A stretch of 64,000 bases of DNA, from the NCBI GenBank assembly GCA_035535015.1, contig DATLQU010000004.1, positions 1-64,000 of the forward strand, in the 5' to 3' direction. The notes under the pieces are model-generated. The model was not told the origin of the DNA, searched no databases, and was given only the letters and a program-made list of their open reading frames with translations. The stretch is from Palsa-661 sp035535015. Its GTDB lineage: Bacteria; Actinomycetota; Acidimicrobiia; Acidimicrobiales; UBA8190. Position 1 is the first letter of the stretch; each line of letters opens with the position of its first letter. Made by a program: the position numbers and the translations under genes. This document shows positions 17,157-26,746 of the stretch, piece after piece.

Positions 17157-19227
17157 CGGCGTCGGTCGGCGCCGGTCGGGCCCGCTTGAGCCGCCGACGA
17201 CTGAGGCGCTCGGCGTCGTGACGCTCGTCGGGCGTCGGCTCGTGGTGGCCGTAGGCGCTGGCCTCGATCAACCAGGCCAGTGCCCGCCAGGTCCCTGATG
17301 TGTCACCGGACATGGCGTCGAGGACCGACGCGTATTCGTTGAGCGTCTCGTCCGGTTGCCTCGGCCGGCCCGCCCGTCTTCCCGTGCGCTCCATGCGGCG
17401 GGCCACGGCCAGGGCCCACGTGGCCGGACGCCGGCGCCACCATCGGACGATGATCGCCGCGGCGGCGGCCAGAACGAGAAGCACGCCGAGCGGTACGAGA
17501 GGGAGCGCCTTCAGGGCCCGGCCGGCGTCGTGGAAGAGGGTGGCGCCGGGAGAGGGATTGGCCAGGGGAACGACGGCGGTGGGATCGAAACTCTGCCAAC
17601 CGTAGTGGGGGAACCACACCTGGACCCAGGCGTGGGCGTCCTTGTTCTGCACCTCGTACAGGTCGGTGATGGGGTTGTAGGAACCGGGCACGTACCCCAC
17701 GGCTTCGCGGGCCGGGATCCCGATCGATCGCAGCATGACGGCCATGGCCGTGGAGATCTGTTCGCAGAATCCCATCCGGTTGCCGAACAGGAACTCGTCG
17801 ACCGTGTCCTGTCCCGGCGGCAACGGTGGGATGTCGGTCGAGTAGCGGGTGTGCGATCCGATCCAGGCGATGAGGGCCTGGACCTTGGCCTCGGTCGTCG
17901 CCTTCTTGGCCGTGATCTTCTCGGCCAGAGCCTTCGCCCGGGTGTAGGGGCTTGGCAATTGCAGATCCACGCGCAATTGGCGTGCCTGTGTGGGTGATTC
18001 CGATGCCGACGGGGGTCCGGCGATGGACCTGAGCTGAGCCGGGGTGGCCGTGTTCACCTGTGATCGCACCGTGTAGATGGCCCCCGGGCCCAGGGCGATG
18101 GGCGAGACCATGGTGTCGTTGCCCGAGAGGTAGATATTGCGGGCGGGAAACCAGACATCGATGACGTTGTCAGCATGGAAGATCAGATTGGGGCTCGACT
18201 GCGCCATGTAGAAGGTCTGCAGATCGCTCGTGCCGGCCACGGGATTGCTCACCACGGGAGCGTCGACACCGGGCGGAATGGCGAAGGGTGAGCCGGCGAA
18301 CAGCGCCACCGGAACGTTCTTCGTGGGCACCTTCCAACTCTCGCCGTCCCAGGTGTTGAATGTCTCGCCGATCCAGTAGGAGGGGCGTTGGGCGCGTACG
18401 CGCATGACCACCGCCGTGCCGAGCGATCCGCGCAGAGCCGTGTCCAGGTGGGTGGCGAAGCCGAGGAATCCTCCCACGCGCGTCCGGCCGGCCGGGCTCC
18501 CCGCCCGGGCCGGCTCCGTCGCCCGTCCGGCATCACCGGCGAGCCCGCCGGCGCCCGGGAGTCCCACCCCACCGGCCGAGTTGGCCGGGAAGTCGATTCG
18601 CCCCGCCACGTGGGGAGCGGGGAGAACGGCGAGGACGGCGGCCGCCAGGACCGAGACGGCCACAACCGTCCCCACGAGTCCTCGGCCCCGGATGCGCCCG
18701 CCGTCGCTGGCCGATCCCCACATGCCCACCAGTCCCCACAGGCCGAAGCCGATCCAGGCCACGGCGTAGAGCCCGAAGCCGAGATCCACGGCCTGGGCCC
18801 CGGCCACCGCCATGAGGCTGGCCGAGCCCGCTAGAGAGAACGAGAGGTCGCGTCGGGCCGGGACATCGAAGGCGTGCGCCACCTGGATCCAGACGAAGAG
18901 CAGGGCGAGCGGGTCCTCGACGGTGCTGACGTCGTAGAACGCCTGGCCGGTGAGCTGGCGGAAGAACCAGACGAAGGCGGCCAGGGCGGCCAGGGCCAGG
19001 ATCGGCTTCAGCCAACCGAGCGGGCGCGAGCGGGTGCGGTACGAGAGGTACATACCGGTACTCACCAGCGCGATCGAGACGAGCGCCACCGGCCAGGACA
19101 ACTCGCCCTCGGCCCGGCAGGCGGCGATGCCGGTGATCACCGTGCCGGCACAGGCGAGTCGCAGAGCCGCCGAGTTTTCGGGCGGTCCGGGCCGGTTGGC
19201 CCGTTTGACCATCTCGATCAGCGTCAT
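17068..19227 (-). CDS. TgpA-like membrane transglutaminase (DUF3488-transglutaminase-DUF4129)
   Basis: 719 residues. Several N-terminal membrane helices (about residues 25-215) precede an extracytoplasmic transglutaminase core with the triad Cys in NRMGFCEQISTAMAVMLR near 485, His in NKDAHAWVQVWFP near 528 and Asp in WQSFDPTAVVP near 545. A further helix (LVPLGVLLVLAAAAAIIV) and a cytoplasmic DUF4129 tail follow. Such proteins are encoded with DUF58 and MoxR, as here, and probably process or cross-link cell-surface proteins. The start ATG overlaps the DUF58 stop by 4 bases. The last 30 codons overlap the convergent reductase gene. Confidence 0.88.
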   Translation of the reverse strand: MTLIEMVKRANRPGPPENSAALRLACAGTVITGIAACRAEGELSWPVALVSIALVSTGMYLSYRTRSRPLGWLKPILALAALAAFVWFFRQLTGQAFYDVSTVEDPLALLFVWIQVAHAFDVPARRDLSFSLAGSASLMAVAGAQAVDLGFGLYAVAWIGFGLWGLVGMWGSASDGGRIRGRGLVGTVVAVSVLAAAVLAVLPAPHVAGRIDFPANSAGGVGLPGAGGLAGDAGRATEPARAGSPAGRTRVGGFLGFATHLDTALRGSLGTAVVMRVRAQRPSYWIGETFNTWDGESWKVPTKNVPVALFAGSPFAIPPGVDAPVVSNPVAGTSDLQTFYMAQSSPNLIFHADNVIDVWFPARNIYLSGNDTMVSPIALGPGAIYTVRSQVNTATPAQLRSIAGPPSASESPTQARQLRVDLQLPSPYTRAKALAEKITAKKATTEAKVQALIAWIGSHTRYSTDIPPLPPGQDTVDEFLFGNRMGFCEQISTAMAVMLRSIGIPAREAVGYVPGSYNPITDLYEVQNKDAHAWVQVWFPHYGWQSFDPTAVVPLANPSPGATLFHDAGRALKALPLVPLGVLLVLAAAAAIIVRWWRRRPATWALAVARRMERTGRRAGRPRQPDETLNEYASVLDAMSGDTSGTWRALAWLIEASAYGHHEPTPDERHDAERLSRRRLKRARPAPTDAVRPGGVLVPRRDSHGLPPTGGSPSAGGAG

Positions 19228-20282
19228 GGTTGGTCGCCGCGCCGGCGTTGGCCCATCGTGACCGTGACCCCGGTGGTGGCGGCGTCACCCTCGGGCGACG
19301 GCCGGGGGCCGGAGCCCGACGGTGGTGGACCGATGTTCCCGTCTCGGTCACCCGGATGACCCGACCCGACGGCACGGGCCAGGCGCCGGCCTGCGGAGCG
19401 GCGGTCGGCGACGGCTCCCGTGCGCCGACCACTCTGCTCCGTGGTGGTGAGGACAACCGCCATCCCGCGATCGAAGAGCGCCACCAGCGTGCCGAAGGCC
19501 CGCTCGGCGACGGACTCGGCCTTGTCCACCTCGGCGGGCAGGGTCACCACGACGACGACCGGTTCGGCCGTCGGTCCTTCCATTTCGCGGACCATGAGTT
19601 CGCCGCTATGGGCGGTGGCCGGCCAGTGGACCCCACGCCGGCTGTCTCCCGGTCGATACGGTCGCACCCCACGGGGTTCGCCGATGTCCCGGGATGACCG
19701 CTGCGCACTGTCGCCGGCGTGGTCGTCGTCCTGACGGGGCAGTGCCACCGATTGGCCGAGCTTCGGACCGATGTGCAGTTCTGAGGGAAGGTCCAGATGG
19801 GCCCGCCGGGTCCACCACAAGAGCCCGAACGGCGCCGCCGAAGCGAGGTTCACGGTGAGGCCGGCCACCACGCCGCGGCGGACGGGAACGAGCGTCACAA
19901 CGTCCGACCCGGCGGAGGAACCACGGGCGGGTCCGACGAAGGTTGCCGGTCCCGACGGGTCGATCGGAGTCAGGCGTACTCTCGACGAGCTGACGACGCG
20001 CAAATCGACGGGAAGACCGACGGTGGCGTCGGAGGGAACGGCGGTGACCTCGAGCCGGACTCGGGCCAGGATGACACCGGGTCCCGCGATGCCGAGAAGA
20101 AGGGTCCCGGCCAAGACGTCTCCGAGGGCCTGGACCCAGCCGGCACCGCTGTTGTGGGCCACCACGCCCCAGCCGAGGAGGACGAAGAAGGAACTGGTGA
20201 TGGGGACAAGGGGACGAACGGGACGAACGAAACCGCCGGCCGATCGCCGCCGGTCACGATCCCGGCCGGCGGGATCGGTCAC
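19224..20282 (-). CDS. DUF58 (VWA-like) protein
   Basis: 352 residues. Two N-terminal membrane segments (LVPITSSFFVLLGWGVVAHN, LAGTLLLGIAGPGVILA) lead to the DUF58 hallmark GVRPYRPGDSRRGVHWPATA near residue 215, followed by MVREMEGP. DUF58 proteins work with MoxR ATPases in membrane-associated chaperone or regulatory roles. The GTG at 20282 forms a GTGA overlap with the upstream MoxR stop, and the stop overlaps the TgpA start (ATGA), so the three genes are tightly coupled. The long open frame upstream is antisense-like extension and was not used. Confidence 0.88.
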   Translation of the reverse strand: MTDPAGRDRDRRRSAGGFVRPVRPLVPITSSFFVLLGWGVVAHNSGAGWVQALGDVLAGTLLLGIAGPGVILARVRLEVTAVPSDATVGLPVDLRVVSSSRVRLTPIDPSGPATFVGPARGSSAGSDVVTLVPVRRGVVAGLTVNLASAAPFGLLWWTRRAHLDLPSELHIGPKLGQSVALPRQDDDHAGDSAQRSSRDIGEPRGVRPYRPGDSRRGVHWPATAHSGELMVREMEGPTAEPVVVVVTLPAEVDKAESVAERAFGTLVALFDRGMAVVLTTTEQSGRRTGAVADRRSAGRRLARAVGSGHPGDRDGNIGPPPSGSGPRPSPEGDAATTGVTVTMGQRRRGDQP

Positions 20283-21385
20283 GGACGAGGAGCGGGAGTC
20301 GATTCGAGCAGGGCGCGCACCACGGCCACGCCGCGCTCGACCCCTTCGTCGGTCATCAATCGGTGGGCGAGACACGCCGTGGCCACGGCCTTCACGTCGT
20401 CGGGCGTGACGTAGGACCGGGCCGACAGGACGGCGTGGGCCTGGGCGGAACGGATGAGCCAAATGGCGGCCCGGGGGCTGGCTCCCAGCCGGACGCCGGC
20501 GGCGGTGCGGCTCGACCGGCAGAGCGAGACGGCGTACTCGGCGATGGCGGGCGTCACCACCACGGTCTCGGTGGCCCGCTGGGCCTCGAGCCAGCCGGCC
20601 GGGGTGCAGACGGCGCCGAGCTCATGGAGAGCGAACTTTCCGCCGTGATGGAGCACGAGGCGGGCTTCGGTGTCAGCATCGGGATAGCCGATGGCCGTGG
20701 CCAGGGCGAAGCGGTCGAGCTGGCTCTCGACCAGGGGGTAGGTCCCGAGTTGCGAGAGCGGATTCTGGGTGGCGATGACCAGATGGGGGTGCGGCAGAGG
20801 GTAGGACTCGCCGTCCACGCTCACCTGCTGCTCCTCCATCGTCTCGAGGAGAGCAGCCTGGGTGCGCGGAGGGGTGCGGTTCAGTTCGTCGACCAGCACG
20901 ACGTGGGCGAAGACGGGACCGGGACGGAATTCCCATGTCCCGGCGTCAGGAGAGAAGACGGAGACGCCGGTGACGTCGGAGGGAAGGAGATCGGGGTGTC
21001 CCTGTACCCGTGAGAGGTCGGTGCCGAGCGAGAGGGCGAGGGCCCGGGCCAGAACCGTCTTGCCCACACCGGGGACATCCTCGATGAGGAGGTGGCCGCC
21101 GGACAGAGCGGCGATGGCGGCCGCCGTCAGCGCACCCGGCGTGCCCAGCAGGACCCGGCTGAGGTTGGTCACCAGTGCGCGCCCGAGGGCGATGGCACCG
21201 TCGATGTCCGACGGACCCGTTCGCTCCGACACCGCACCGCCGACTGAGCCGTTGCCGGCGGTGTCGGGGGGGTTGGCTGTGATCGGAGCAGTTTGTGCCG
21301 TCGCCACCGGTGGCGCGGCCTCGTCCGAGGCAGTGTCACCCAGGTTCGGCGTCCCCCCCTGCTCACCGATCCGGGCGGGTTCCAT
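20279..21385 (-). CDS. MoxR family AAA+ ATPase
   Basis: 368 residues. After a low-complexity Ala/Pro-rich N-terminus of about 70 residues come Walker A (EDVPGVGKTVLARAL), Walker B (VVLVDELNRTPPRTQAALLE) and sensor 1 (LVIATQNPLSQLGTYPL), the MoxR pattern. It is likely a chaperone ATPase acting on the DUF58 partner and its targets. The ATG at 21385 is chosen because TAACGT (21393-21398, minus strand) stands 7 bases upstream; the longer frame runs into the divergent gene. It is the first gene of the moxR-DUF58-tgpA operon. Confidence 0.88.
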   Translation of the reverse strand: MEPARIGEQGGTPNLGDTASDEAAPPVATAQTAPITANPPDTAGNGSVGGAVSERTGPSDIDGAIALGRALVTNLSRVLLGTPGALTAAAIAALSGGHLLIEDVPGVGKTVLARALALSLGTDLSRVQGHPDLLPSDVTGVSVFSPDAGTWEFRPGPVFAHVVLVDELNRTPPRTQAALLETMEEQQVSVDGESYPLPHPHLVIATQNPLSQLGTYPLVESQLDRFALATAIGYPDADTEARLVLHHGGKFALHELGAVCTPAGWLEAQRATETVVVTPAIAEYAVSLCRSSRTAAGVRLGASPRAAIWLIRSAQAHAVLSARSYVTPDDVKAVATACLAHRLMTDEGVERGVAVVRALLESTPAPRP

Positions 21386-21497
21386 CACCCCCACGTTATC
21401 GGCACGCCCGGGGGGGAACTGTACGGCGTAACCCCGCGTGACCAGGTAGGACGTGGCCCGACATCGGCCTGAGTAGCGTCTCGGGAGGGGTGATGTG

Positions 21498-22628
21498 GTG
21501 ATCGAGGAGGTCGGCTCCACCGACGGGGCTGGGGCAGTGCCATCCGTCAGCGGCGTCTGGCGGCCCGAACAGGTCACCGCGTCCTGGCTGACCGAGGTTT
21601 TTCGTCGCGCCGGTGTGGTGGGTGGTGAGCGCGTCGTCCGATTCGACTCCGAGGTGGTCGGCACGGGCCAGATGGCCGACAGCGTCAGGTTCACACTGCA
21701 CTACGACTCCGAGACCCCGCTGGCCCCGATGAGTGTGGTGGGAAAGTTCACGGCGGCGGACGAGACCAGTCGGTCGACGGGGATCGCCATGCGCACGTCG
21801 GAGGTCGAGGTGCGTTTCTACCAACAGGTGGCGTCGACGGTGGCCGTCCGGACACCGCGCTGTTATCACGGCGACGTGAATCCGGCGACCGCCGAATTCG
21901 TCCTCATCCTCGAGGATCTCGCCCCGGCCCGACCCGGTGACCAGGTGGCCGGGTGTAGTGCCGATGAGGCGGAACTGGCGCTGACCGAGTTGGCCGCCCT
22001 GCACGCGCCGCGCTGGGGCGATCCGACCCTCGAAAGTCTTGAATGGCTCAATCGGCGGACCGACGAGAGCAACGAGGCGGGTTCGGTGATCTTCCCGATG
22101 TTGTTCGAGGGATTCGCAGAGCGGTATGGCGATGTTCTTGACGACGACGTCCTCGATGTTGGGCGCCGGCTGATGCCCCACATCGGCGCCTATCTCCGGA
22201 GCCAGCCCGGGCCGTGGACGGTGCAGCATGCCGACTACCGCCTGGACAACCTGCTCTTCGGCACCGTAGCCGGAGGCGTCCCCCTGGCCGTGGTCGATTG
22301 GCAGACGGTGACGCTCGGACCGGGAGTGGCGGATGTGTCGTACTTCCTCGGTGCCGGTCCGTCGGAGGACGATCGGCGTGCTAACGAGGTACCGCTTGTG
22401 CGTGAGTACCACTCCGCTCTGGTGGCCGGCGGAGTGTCGGGTTATACGTTCGACGCCTGCTTCACCGACTACCGGCGTTACGCCTACGCCGGCTACCTCA
22501 TGGCTGTCGGAGCCTCGATGATGGTGGAGCGCACCGAGCGCGGTGACGAGATGTTCCTGGCCATGGCCCGACGCCACGCCGCACAGATCATCGATCTCCG
22601 ATCCCACGAGCTGCTGGCCGACGATTGA
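21498..22628 (+). CDS. Aminoglycoside phosphotransferase/ecdysteroid-kinase-like kinase
   Basis: 376 residues. The kinase catalytic loop is VQHADYRLDNLLFG near residue 245 and the metal-binding strand is LAVVDWQTVTLGPGVADVSYF near 266, as in the APH/choline kinase superfamily. EFVLILEDLAPARPGDQ near 140 marks the hinge. Its closest look is to the ecdysteroid-kinase-like actinobacterial group, whose substrates are unknown. SD-like GGGAGGGG lies before two adjacent GTG codons (21495 and 21498); the second has better spacing. It is followed 13 bases on by a lipocalin-like protein, probably an operon. Confidence 0.75.
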   Translation: MIEEVGSTDGAGAVPSVSGVWRPEQVTASWLTEVFRRAGVVGGERVVRFDSEVVGTGQMADSVRFTLHYDSETPLAPMSVVGKFTAADETSRSTGIAMRTSEVEVRFYQQVASTVAVRTPRCYHGDVNPATAEFVLILEDLAPARPGDQVAGCSADEAELALTELAALHAPRWGDPTLESLEWLNRRTDESNEAGSVIFPMLFEGFAERYGDVLDDDVLDVGRRLMPHIGAYLRSQPGPWTVQHADYRLDNLLFGTVAGGVPLAVVDWQTVTLGPGVADVSYFLGAGPSEDDRRANEVPLVREYHSALVAGGVSGYTFDACFTDYRRYAYAGYLMAVGASMMVERTERGDEMFLAMARRHAAQIIDLRSHELLADD

Positions 22629-22641
22629 CAGAGGAGCGCTC

Positions 22642-23637
22642 ATGCCCAGCCTCACCCCGTACGACGAGCATTTCGTCCACCAGATCCCCGAACCACTGTC
22701 GGTCGTCGGGATAGAGCACGAGTACTGGCGGGAGAGCTACTTCATCGTGGCCCACGGCCCCGACGTCGACAGCGACGTGATCATCGTCGCCATGGCCACC
22801 TATCCGGCTCGCCGTACCCTCGACGCCCTCGTTCTCGGCCGGGTCGGTGGTGAGCTGATGTTCGGCTTCCACCAGCGCCCCGCCGACGGTGATCCCCATA
22901 CGTCCACTGTGGGCCCGGTGTCGGTGGTGATCGAGGAGCCGTTTCGCCGAGTGCGCGTGGTGGTCGAGGCATCGGACGGCTTCGAGGCCGACATGACCTT
23001 TCAGGCGCGGACCGACCCCTATGCGCTTCGCCGCGGTCGCCTTCTCGACGACCAGGGCGCGCTCCTGTGGGACCAGAGCCACATGATCCAGTCGGGAACG
23101 TTCACGGGCCGGTACCGCAAGGGTGACGTCGAGGGATCGGTCTCGGGGTGGCACGGGCAGCGCGACCACTCGTGGGGGGTACGCGACCACGGCCGGATCC
23201 CGTGCTGGACGTGGTTCGCCATCCAATTGCCCGACGGCATGCTGGGTGTCTGGTGCTGGGAGCTGGCCAACGGCGCTCGGATCTTCACCGACGGTTGTTG
23301 GGCCCCGGCCGACGGTGGGCCTGCTGTTCCCGTCGTCGACTTCCGTCACGATCTCCACTGGACCGATGCGGCGGGACGGGCCGTCGAGTACGGGACCGAC
23401 GGAGGCGCCGTGGACGGGTTGTCGGGCACGGTGGTCTTCGGTTTGGCGGACGGCCGGACGGTCACCGTCCGCGGTGCCGGGCGCTGGTGCGCGCCCTACC
23501 GCCCGTTTTACGGAGGCGGGCAACACCTGATGGCCGTGGAAACCGACGACGGCCGACAGGGGACGGGCATCTACGAGGTGACAGGTCGGGACCACCATCG
23601 CTTCTTCAGCGTCCCCGTCGTGCCCGGTGGGGTCTGA
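22642..23637 (+). CDS. Hypothetical protein with DHSWGVRD motif (lipocalin-like fold expected)
   Basis: 331 residues, cytoplasmic, no signal peptide. The recognisable feature is GWHGQRDHSWGVRDHGR near residue 172, a motif seen in uncharacterised actinobacterial proteins and in the carotenoid 1,2-hydratase/AttH-like double-lipocalin superfamily. Much of the chain is predicted beta strand (VVVEASDGFEADMTFQ, TVVFGLADGRTVTVRG). The ATG is well placed after GAGGAG. It probably works with the upstream APH-like kinase and may bind or alter a lipophilic substrate, but no reaction can be assigned. Confidence 0.65.
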   Translation: MPSLTPYDEHFVHQIPEPLSVVGIEHEYWRESYFIVAHGPDVDSDVIIVAMATYPARRTLDALVLGRVGGELMFGFHQRPADGDPHTSTVGPVSVVIEEPFRRVRVVVEASDGFEADMTFQARTDPYALRRGRLLDDQGALLWDQSHMIQSGTFTGRYRKGDVEGSVSGWHGQRDHSWGVRDHGRIPCWTWFAIQLPDGMLGVWCWELANGARIFTDGCWAPADGGPAVPVVDFRHDLHWTDAAGRAVEYGTDGGAVDGLSGTVVFGLADGRTVTVRGAGRWCAPYRPFYGGGQHLMAVETDDGRQGTGIYEVTGRDHHRFFSVPVVPGGV

Positions 23638-23656
23638 GGTCGAGGGAAACGGCGCC

Positions 23657-25072
23657 TTACGCCAGGTTGGCGATGTCCTCGAATCCGGCGAGCAGGCAGG
23701 TGTGCAGAACATCGGGATCGGGAACGGCGGCGAGATCGCTGTTCACACCGATGTGGAGCTGGTCGACGTAGCTGAGCAGACAGAGGTTGGCGGCCGACCC
23801 GCTCAGAGGACCGAGCGGGAATTGGGCCAGTAGTTCCGCCCCGGCGAAATAGAGAGGGACCGACACACCGGGAACGTTGCTGGTGGTGAAGTCGACGCCT
23901 CGCAACATGGAGCCGAAGAGTCCGGCCAGCATGGAGGTCGGCAACCGGTAGAGCACCGAGGCCAGAGGTTCCACCAGACCCACCGCCGGTTCCCCGCGTT
24001 GGGCGGCGATGACGCCCCGGACGACCTGCAGGTGCTCGAGGGGATCGTCCACCCTGATCGGGAGCGGAAAGCGGGTCGGGGCCCACTGGTTGCCGGCCAG
24101 GTCGGCCGTCTCGGCCGTCCGGACGTTGATGGGCATGCCCATGCGGAGCATCTCCGGCTCCGCCCCGTGCTTGTCGTGGTAGTAGCGGAAGCCCCGGGCC
24201 ACGGCCGTGACGAAGGCATCGTTCAATCGGCCGCCCCCGCGTTTGGCCGCCACCTTGGTCTCGGCCAGGGGCACGCTGACAGTGTCGAAGTGCATGCTGA
24301 GGGAGCGTCGGGTCATGACGGGACTGAGGGGCGTGGTGGCCGGGCGCAACATGCGGGCGGCCGAGGCCACCGTGGCCCCCACGTCCTGGATGGCGGTGGC
24401 CGGATCGGCTGCCGCCCGGGTGAGTGCGCGCCCGAGGGCATCGGGGAAGCGGCGGGCGATGCCCAGCTGGCGTCGCCGCTCGTGGCCGAAGGCGTCGCGG
24501 AATCTTTCGATCCGGTTGAGGACGTGCACGGTCGGGGCGGAGGGTAGGGGGGGTGGGGGACCGGCAGGCGTTCTCTCCAGATCGAAGAGAACCATTCCGA
24601 TCTTCACCGCTCCCACACCGTCGGTGATCGAGTGGTGGATCTTCATGATGACGGCGGCACGTTGCTCGGTCAGGCCTTCGATGACAGTCAACTCCCACAA
24701 CGGGCGGTCGCGGTCGAAACCCTGCATGGCGATGGGTGCGGCCACACGCATGACCTGGCTGACGTCCTCCGAGCCTGCGGCCCGGGTCCAACGCAGGTGG
24801 TAGTCGAGGTCGAAGAAGGGGTCGACCTCCCAGCGCGGTGGGGCCAGCGACCAAGGGCTCGACACCACCCGTTGGCGCAGCCGGGGGACGAGCCGGCTGC
24901 CGCGCTCGAGGCGGTCCGCCACTCGGACGCGGTCGGGGGCGCGGTCGAGGATGAGGACGGCGGTGATCGTCGATCGGAGCATCGGGTCCTTCTCGATGCT
25001 CCAGGCCAGCGCGTCGGCGTCGCGCATGCGGTCTTCGAACCGAAGCTGATCCGTGTTCTGCGCCACCGCCAC
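23657..25072 (-). CDS. Wax ester synthase/diacylglycerol acyltransferase (WS/DGAT)
   Basis: 471 residues. The catalytic motif HHSITDG (family HHxxxDG) lies near residue 140 in KIHHSITDGVGAVKIGMV. The C-terminal domain has GNQWAPTRFPLPIRVDDPLE and FTTSNVPGVSVPLYFAGAEL, both typical of WS/DGAT. It joins acyl-CoA to diacylglycerol or a long-chain alcohol to make storage lipid at the membrane. The start GTG at 25072 (MAVAQNTDQLRFEDRM) follows GGGGGAG by about 9 bases; the frame above it is antisense to the next gene. It is divergent from a PYROXD2-like flavoprotein. Confidence 0.9.
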   Translation of the reverse strand: MAVAQNTDQLRFEDRMRDADALAWSIEKDPMLRSTITAVLILDRAPDRVRVADRLERGSRLVPRLRQRVVSSPWSLAPPRWEVDPFFDLDYHLRWTRAAGSEDVSQVMRVAAPIAMQGFDRDRPLWELTVIEGLTEQRAAVIMKIHHSITDGVGAVKIGMVLFDLERTPAGPPPPLPSAPTVHVLNRIERFRDAFGHERRRQLGIARRFPDALGRALTRAAADPATAIQDVGATVASAARMLRPATTPLSPVMTRRSLSMHFDTVSVPLAETKVAAKRGGGRLNDAFVTAVARGFRYYHDKHGAEPEMLRMGMPINVRTAETADLAGNQWAPTRFPLPIRVDDPLEHLQVVRGVIAAQRGEPAVGLVEPLASVLYRLPTSMLAGLFGSMLRGVDFTTSNVPGVSVPLYFAGAELLAQFPLGPLSGSAANLCLLSYVDQLHIGVNSDLAAVPDPDVLHTCLLAGFEDIANLA

Positions 25073-25150
25073 CCCGTTTCTCTCCCCCAAAGGGTATGGC
25101 GAGAAGGGGGCCGGCCGCCGGGGTCCCGACGGTGGACTAGACACGCGGCC

Positions 25151-26731
25151 ATGGCCGTCGGCGATGTCCTCGGGCGGGTGGGTCTGCCGGCGCCCATGGC
25201 CGAGCTGGCCGCCCGGCGGTGGGATGTTGTCGTCGTGGGCGGCGGCCACAACGGCCTGACGGCGGCGGCCTATCTGGCTCGCGGCGGGAAGAGCGTGCTC
25301 GTCCTCGAACGACGAGACCAGCTCGGTGGTGCCTGTACGTCGGAGCAGCCGTTCGACGACCCGGGGTGGATCGTGAGCCCCTGTGCCTACCTGGTGGGAC
25401 TGCTCCATCCTTTGGTGGTCGAGGAGCTCGGGCTCCGGGCCCGGGGGTACAGGGTCCACGTGGTCGATCCCCACCTGTGGTGCCCGTTCGAAGACGGGAC
25501 GTCGATCTCGCTGTGGAACGATTCGGAACGTAGCGCCGCCGCCGTGGCTGAGCTGGCCCCGGGTGACGCCGAGGGATTTGCCACCTACGAGGCCCTCTTC
25601 GGCCGCATCCGCACCGCCCTGCGGAGACCAGGGGCCGATACGTGGATGGGAGCGGCACCCGACAGAGCGACATTGGCGGAACTGTTGGCCCACGACGCGG
25701 AGGCGCTCGAGGTGCTGTTCGAGGCCTCGATCGCCGACGTGGTCGAACAGCATGTGCGCGACGAGCGTCTGCGGACGGCGCTGCACGGCCAAGGGGTGAT
25801 CGGCACCTACGCCGGACCGCGCTCGCCGGGGACGGCCGCCGTGCACCTGATGCACACCAGCGGGACCTTGGAGGGCGAACCCGGGGCGTGGGGCTACGTC
25901 GAGGGTGGCATGGGCCGGATCTCGTTCGCTCTGGCCGATGCCGCCATCGAGGCCGGGGCGGTGATCGCCGCCGGGGTCACCGTGGCCGCCATCGTTCCCG
26001 GTGAGGGCGTGCGTCTCGACGGTGGCGAGATGATCGGTGCCGCCATCGTCGTCTCGAATGCCGATCCCTGTCGGACGCTGGCGCTGTGTGAGGACAAGGG
26101 CCCGGAGTCACTGCGCCGACGCGTGGCCGACTGGCTGATCGACAGCCCGGTGCTCAAGATCAACTGCGCTTTGACCGGGCTTCCCCGGTTCCCGTCGGCG
26201 GGGCCCGGTGTCGTGCCGCATCGGGCCATGGTCACCATCAGCACTGGCATCGACGCCACCCAGTGGGCGTACGAGGCGAGCCGGCGCGGGGAGCCGGCCC
26301 CCAAATGGTGCGAGCTCTACTTCCACACCGCCTATGACCCGTCGGTGGCCCCTCCCGGCCGTCATGCCATGAGTGTGTTCGCCCAGTACGTGCCCTATGC
26401 GCTGGCCGAGGGGGACTGGGAAAGTCGTCGCGAAGCCATCGCCGACGCCGCGCTGGCCGAGGTGGAGCGGTTCGCTCCGGGTGTCTCCGATCTCATCGAG
26501 CACCGGCAGGTGTTGGGCCCACCGGACATCGAGGAACGGATGGGGCTGACCGACGGTCACATTTTTCAGGGGGACTGTCTGCCCGAGCAGCTGTGGGACA
26601 GGCGATTCGGTCCACGGCTGCCTCTCGACGGTGTGTACCTGTGCGGTGCGGCCACGCACCCGGGTGGCAGTGTGATCGCTGTCAACGGGCGCAATGCGGC
26701 CATGGCCGTGCTCGAGGACACCGGCGGATGA
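25151..26731 (+). CDS. FAD-dependent oxidoreductase of the phytoene dehydrogenase/PYROXD2 type
   Basis: 526 residues. The FAD-binding motif is VVVVGGGHNGLTAAAYLARG near residue 26, with the CrtI-like GGACTSEQPFDDPG next to it and the C-terminal FAD motif GVYLCGAATHPGGSVIAVNG near 498. A central domain with WGYVEGGMGRISFALADAAI is typical of PYROXD2 homologues. Substrate unknown; related enzymes desaturate carotenoids or oxidise lipids. A TAGACA box (25138-25143) lies 7 bases upstream of the ATG. The frame is open back to 24632, but that is antisense to the WS/DGAT gene. Confidence 0.85.
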   Translation: MAVGDVLGRVGLPAPMAELAARRWDVVVVGGGHNGLTAAAYLARGGKSVLVLERRDQLGGACTSEQPFDDPGWIVSPCAYLVGLLHPLVVEELGLRARGYRVHVVDPHLWCPFEDGTSISLWNDSERSAAAVAELAPGDAEGFATYEALFGRIRTALRRPGADTWMGAAPDRATLAELLAHDAEALEVLFEASIADVVEQHVRDERLRTALHGQGVIGTYAGPRSPGTAAVHLMHTSGTLEGEPGAWGYVEGGMGRISFALADAAIEAGAVIAAGVTVAAIVPGEGVRLDGGEMIGAAIVVSNADPCRTLALCEDKGPESLRRRVADWLIDSPVLKINCALTGLPRFPSAGPGVVPHRAMVTISTGIDATQWAYEASRRGEPAPKWCELYFHTAYDPSVAPPGRHAMSVFAQYVPYALAEGDWESRREAIADAALAEVERFAPGVSDLIEHRQVLGPPDIEERMGLTDGHIFQGDCLPEQLWDRRFGPRLPLDGVYLCGAATHPGGSVIAVNGRNAAMAVLEDTGG

Positions 26732-26746
26732 TGGCACGATGAGACC

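Noticed and set aside
24632..25150. Upstream extension of the PYROXD2-like gene
   Set aside because: It is antisense to WS/DGAT; the FAD motif lies just after the ATG at 25151.
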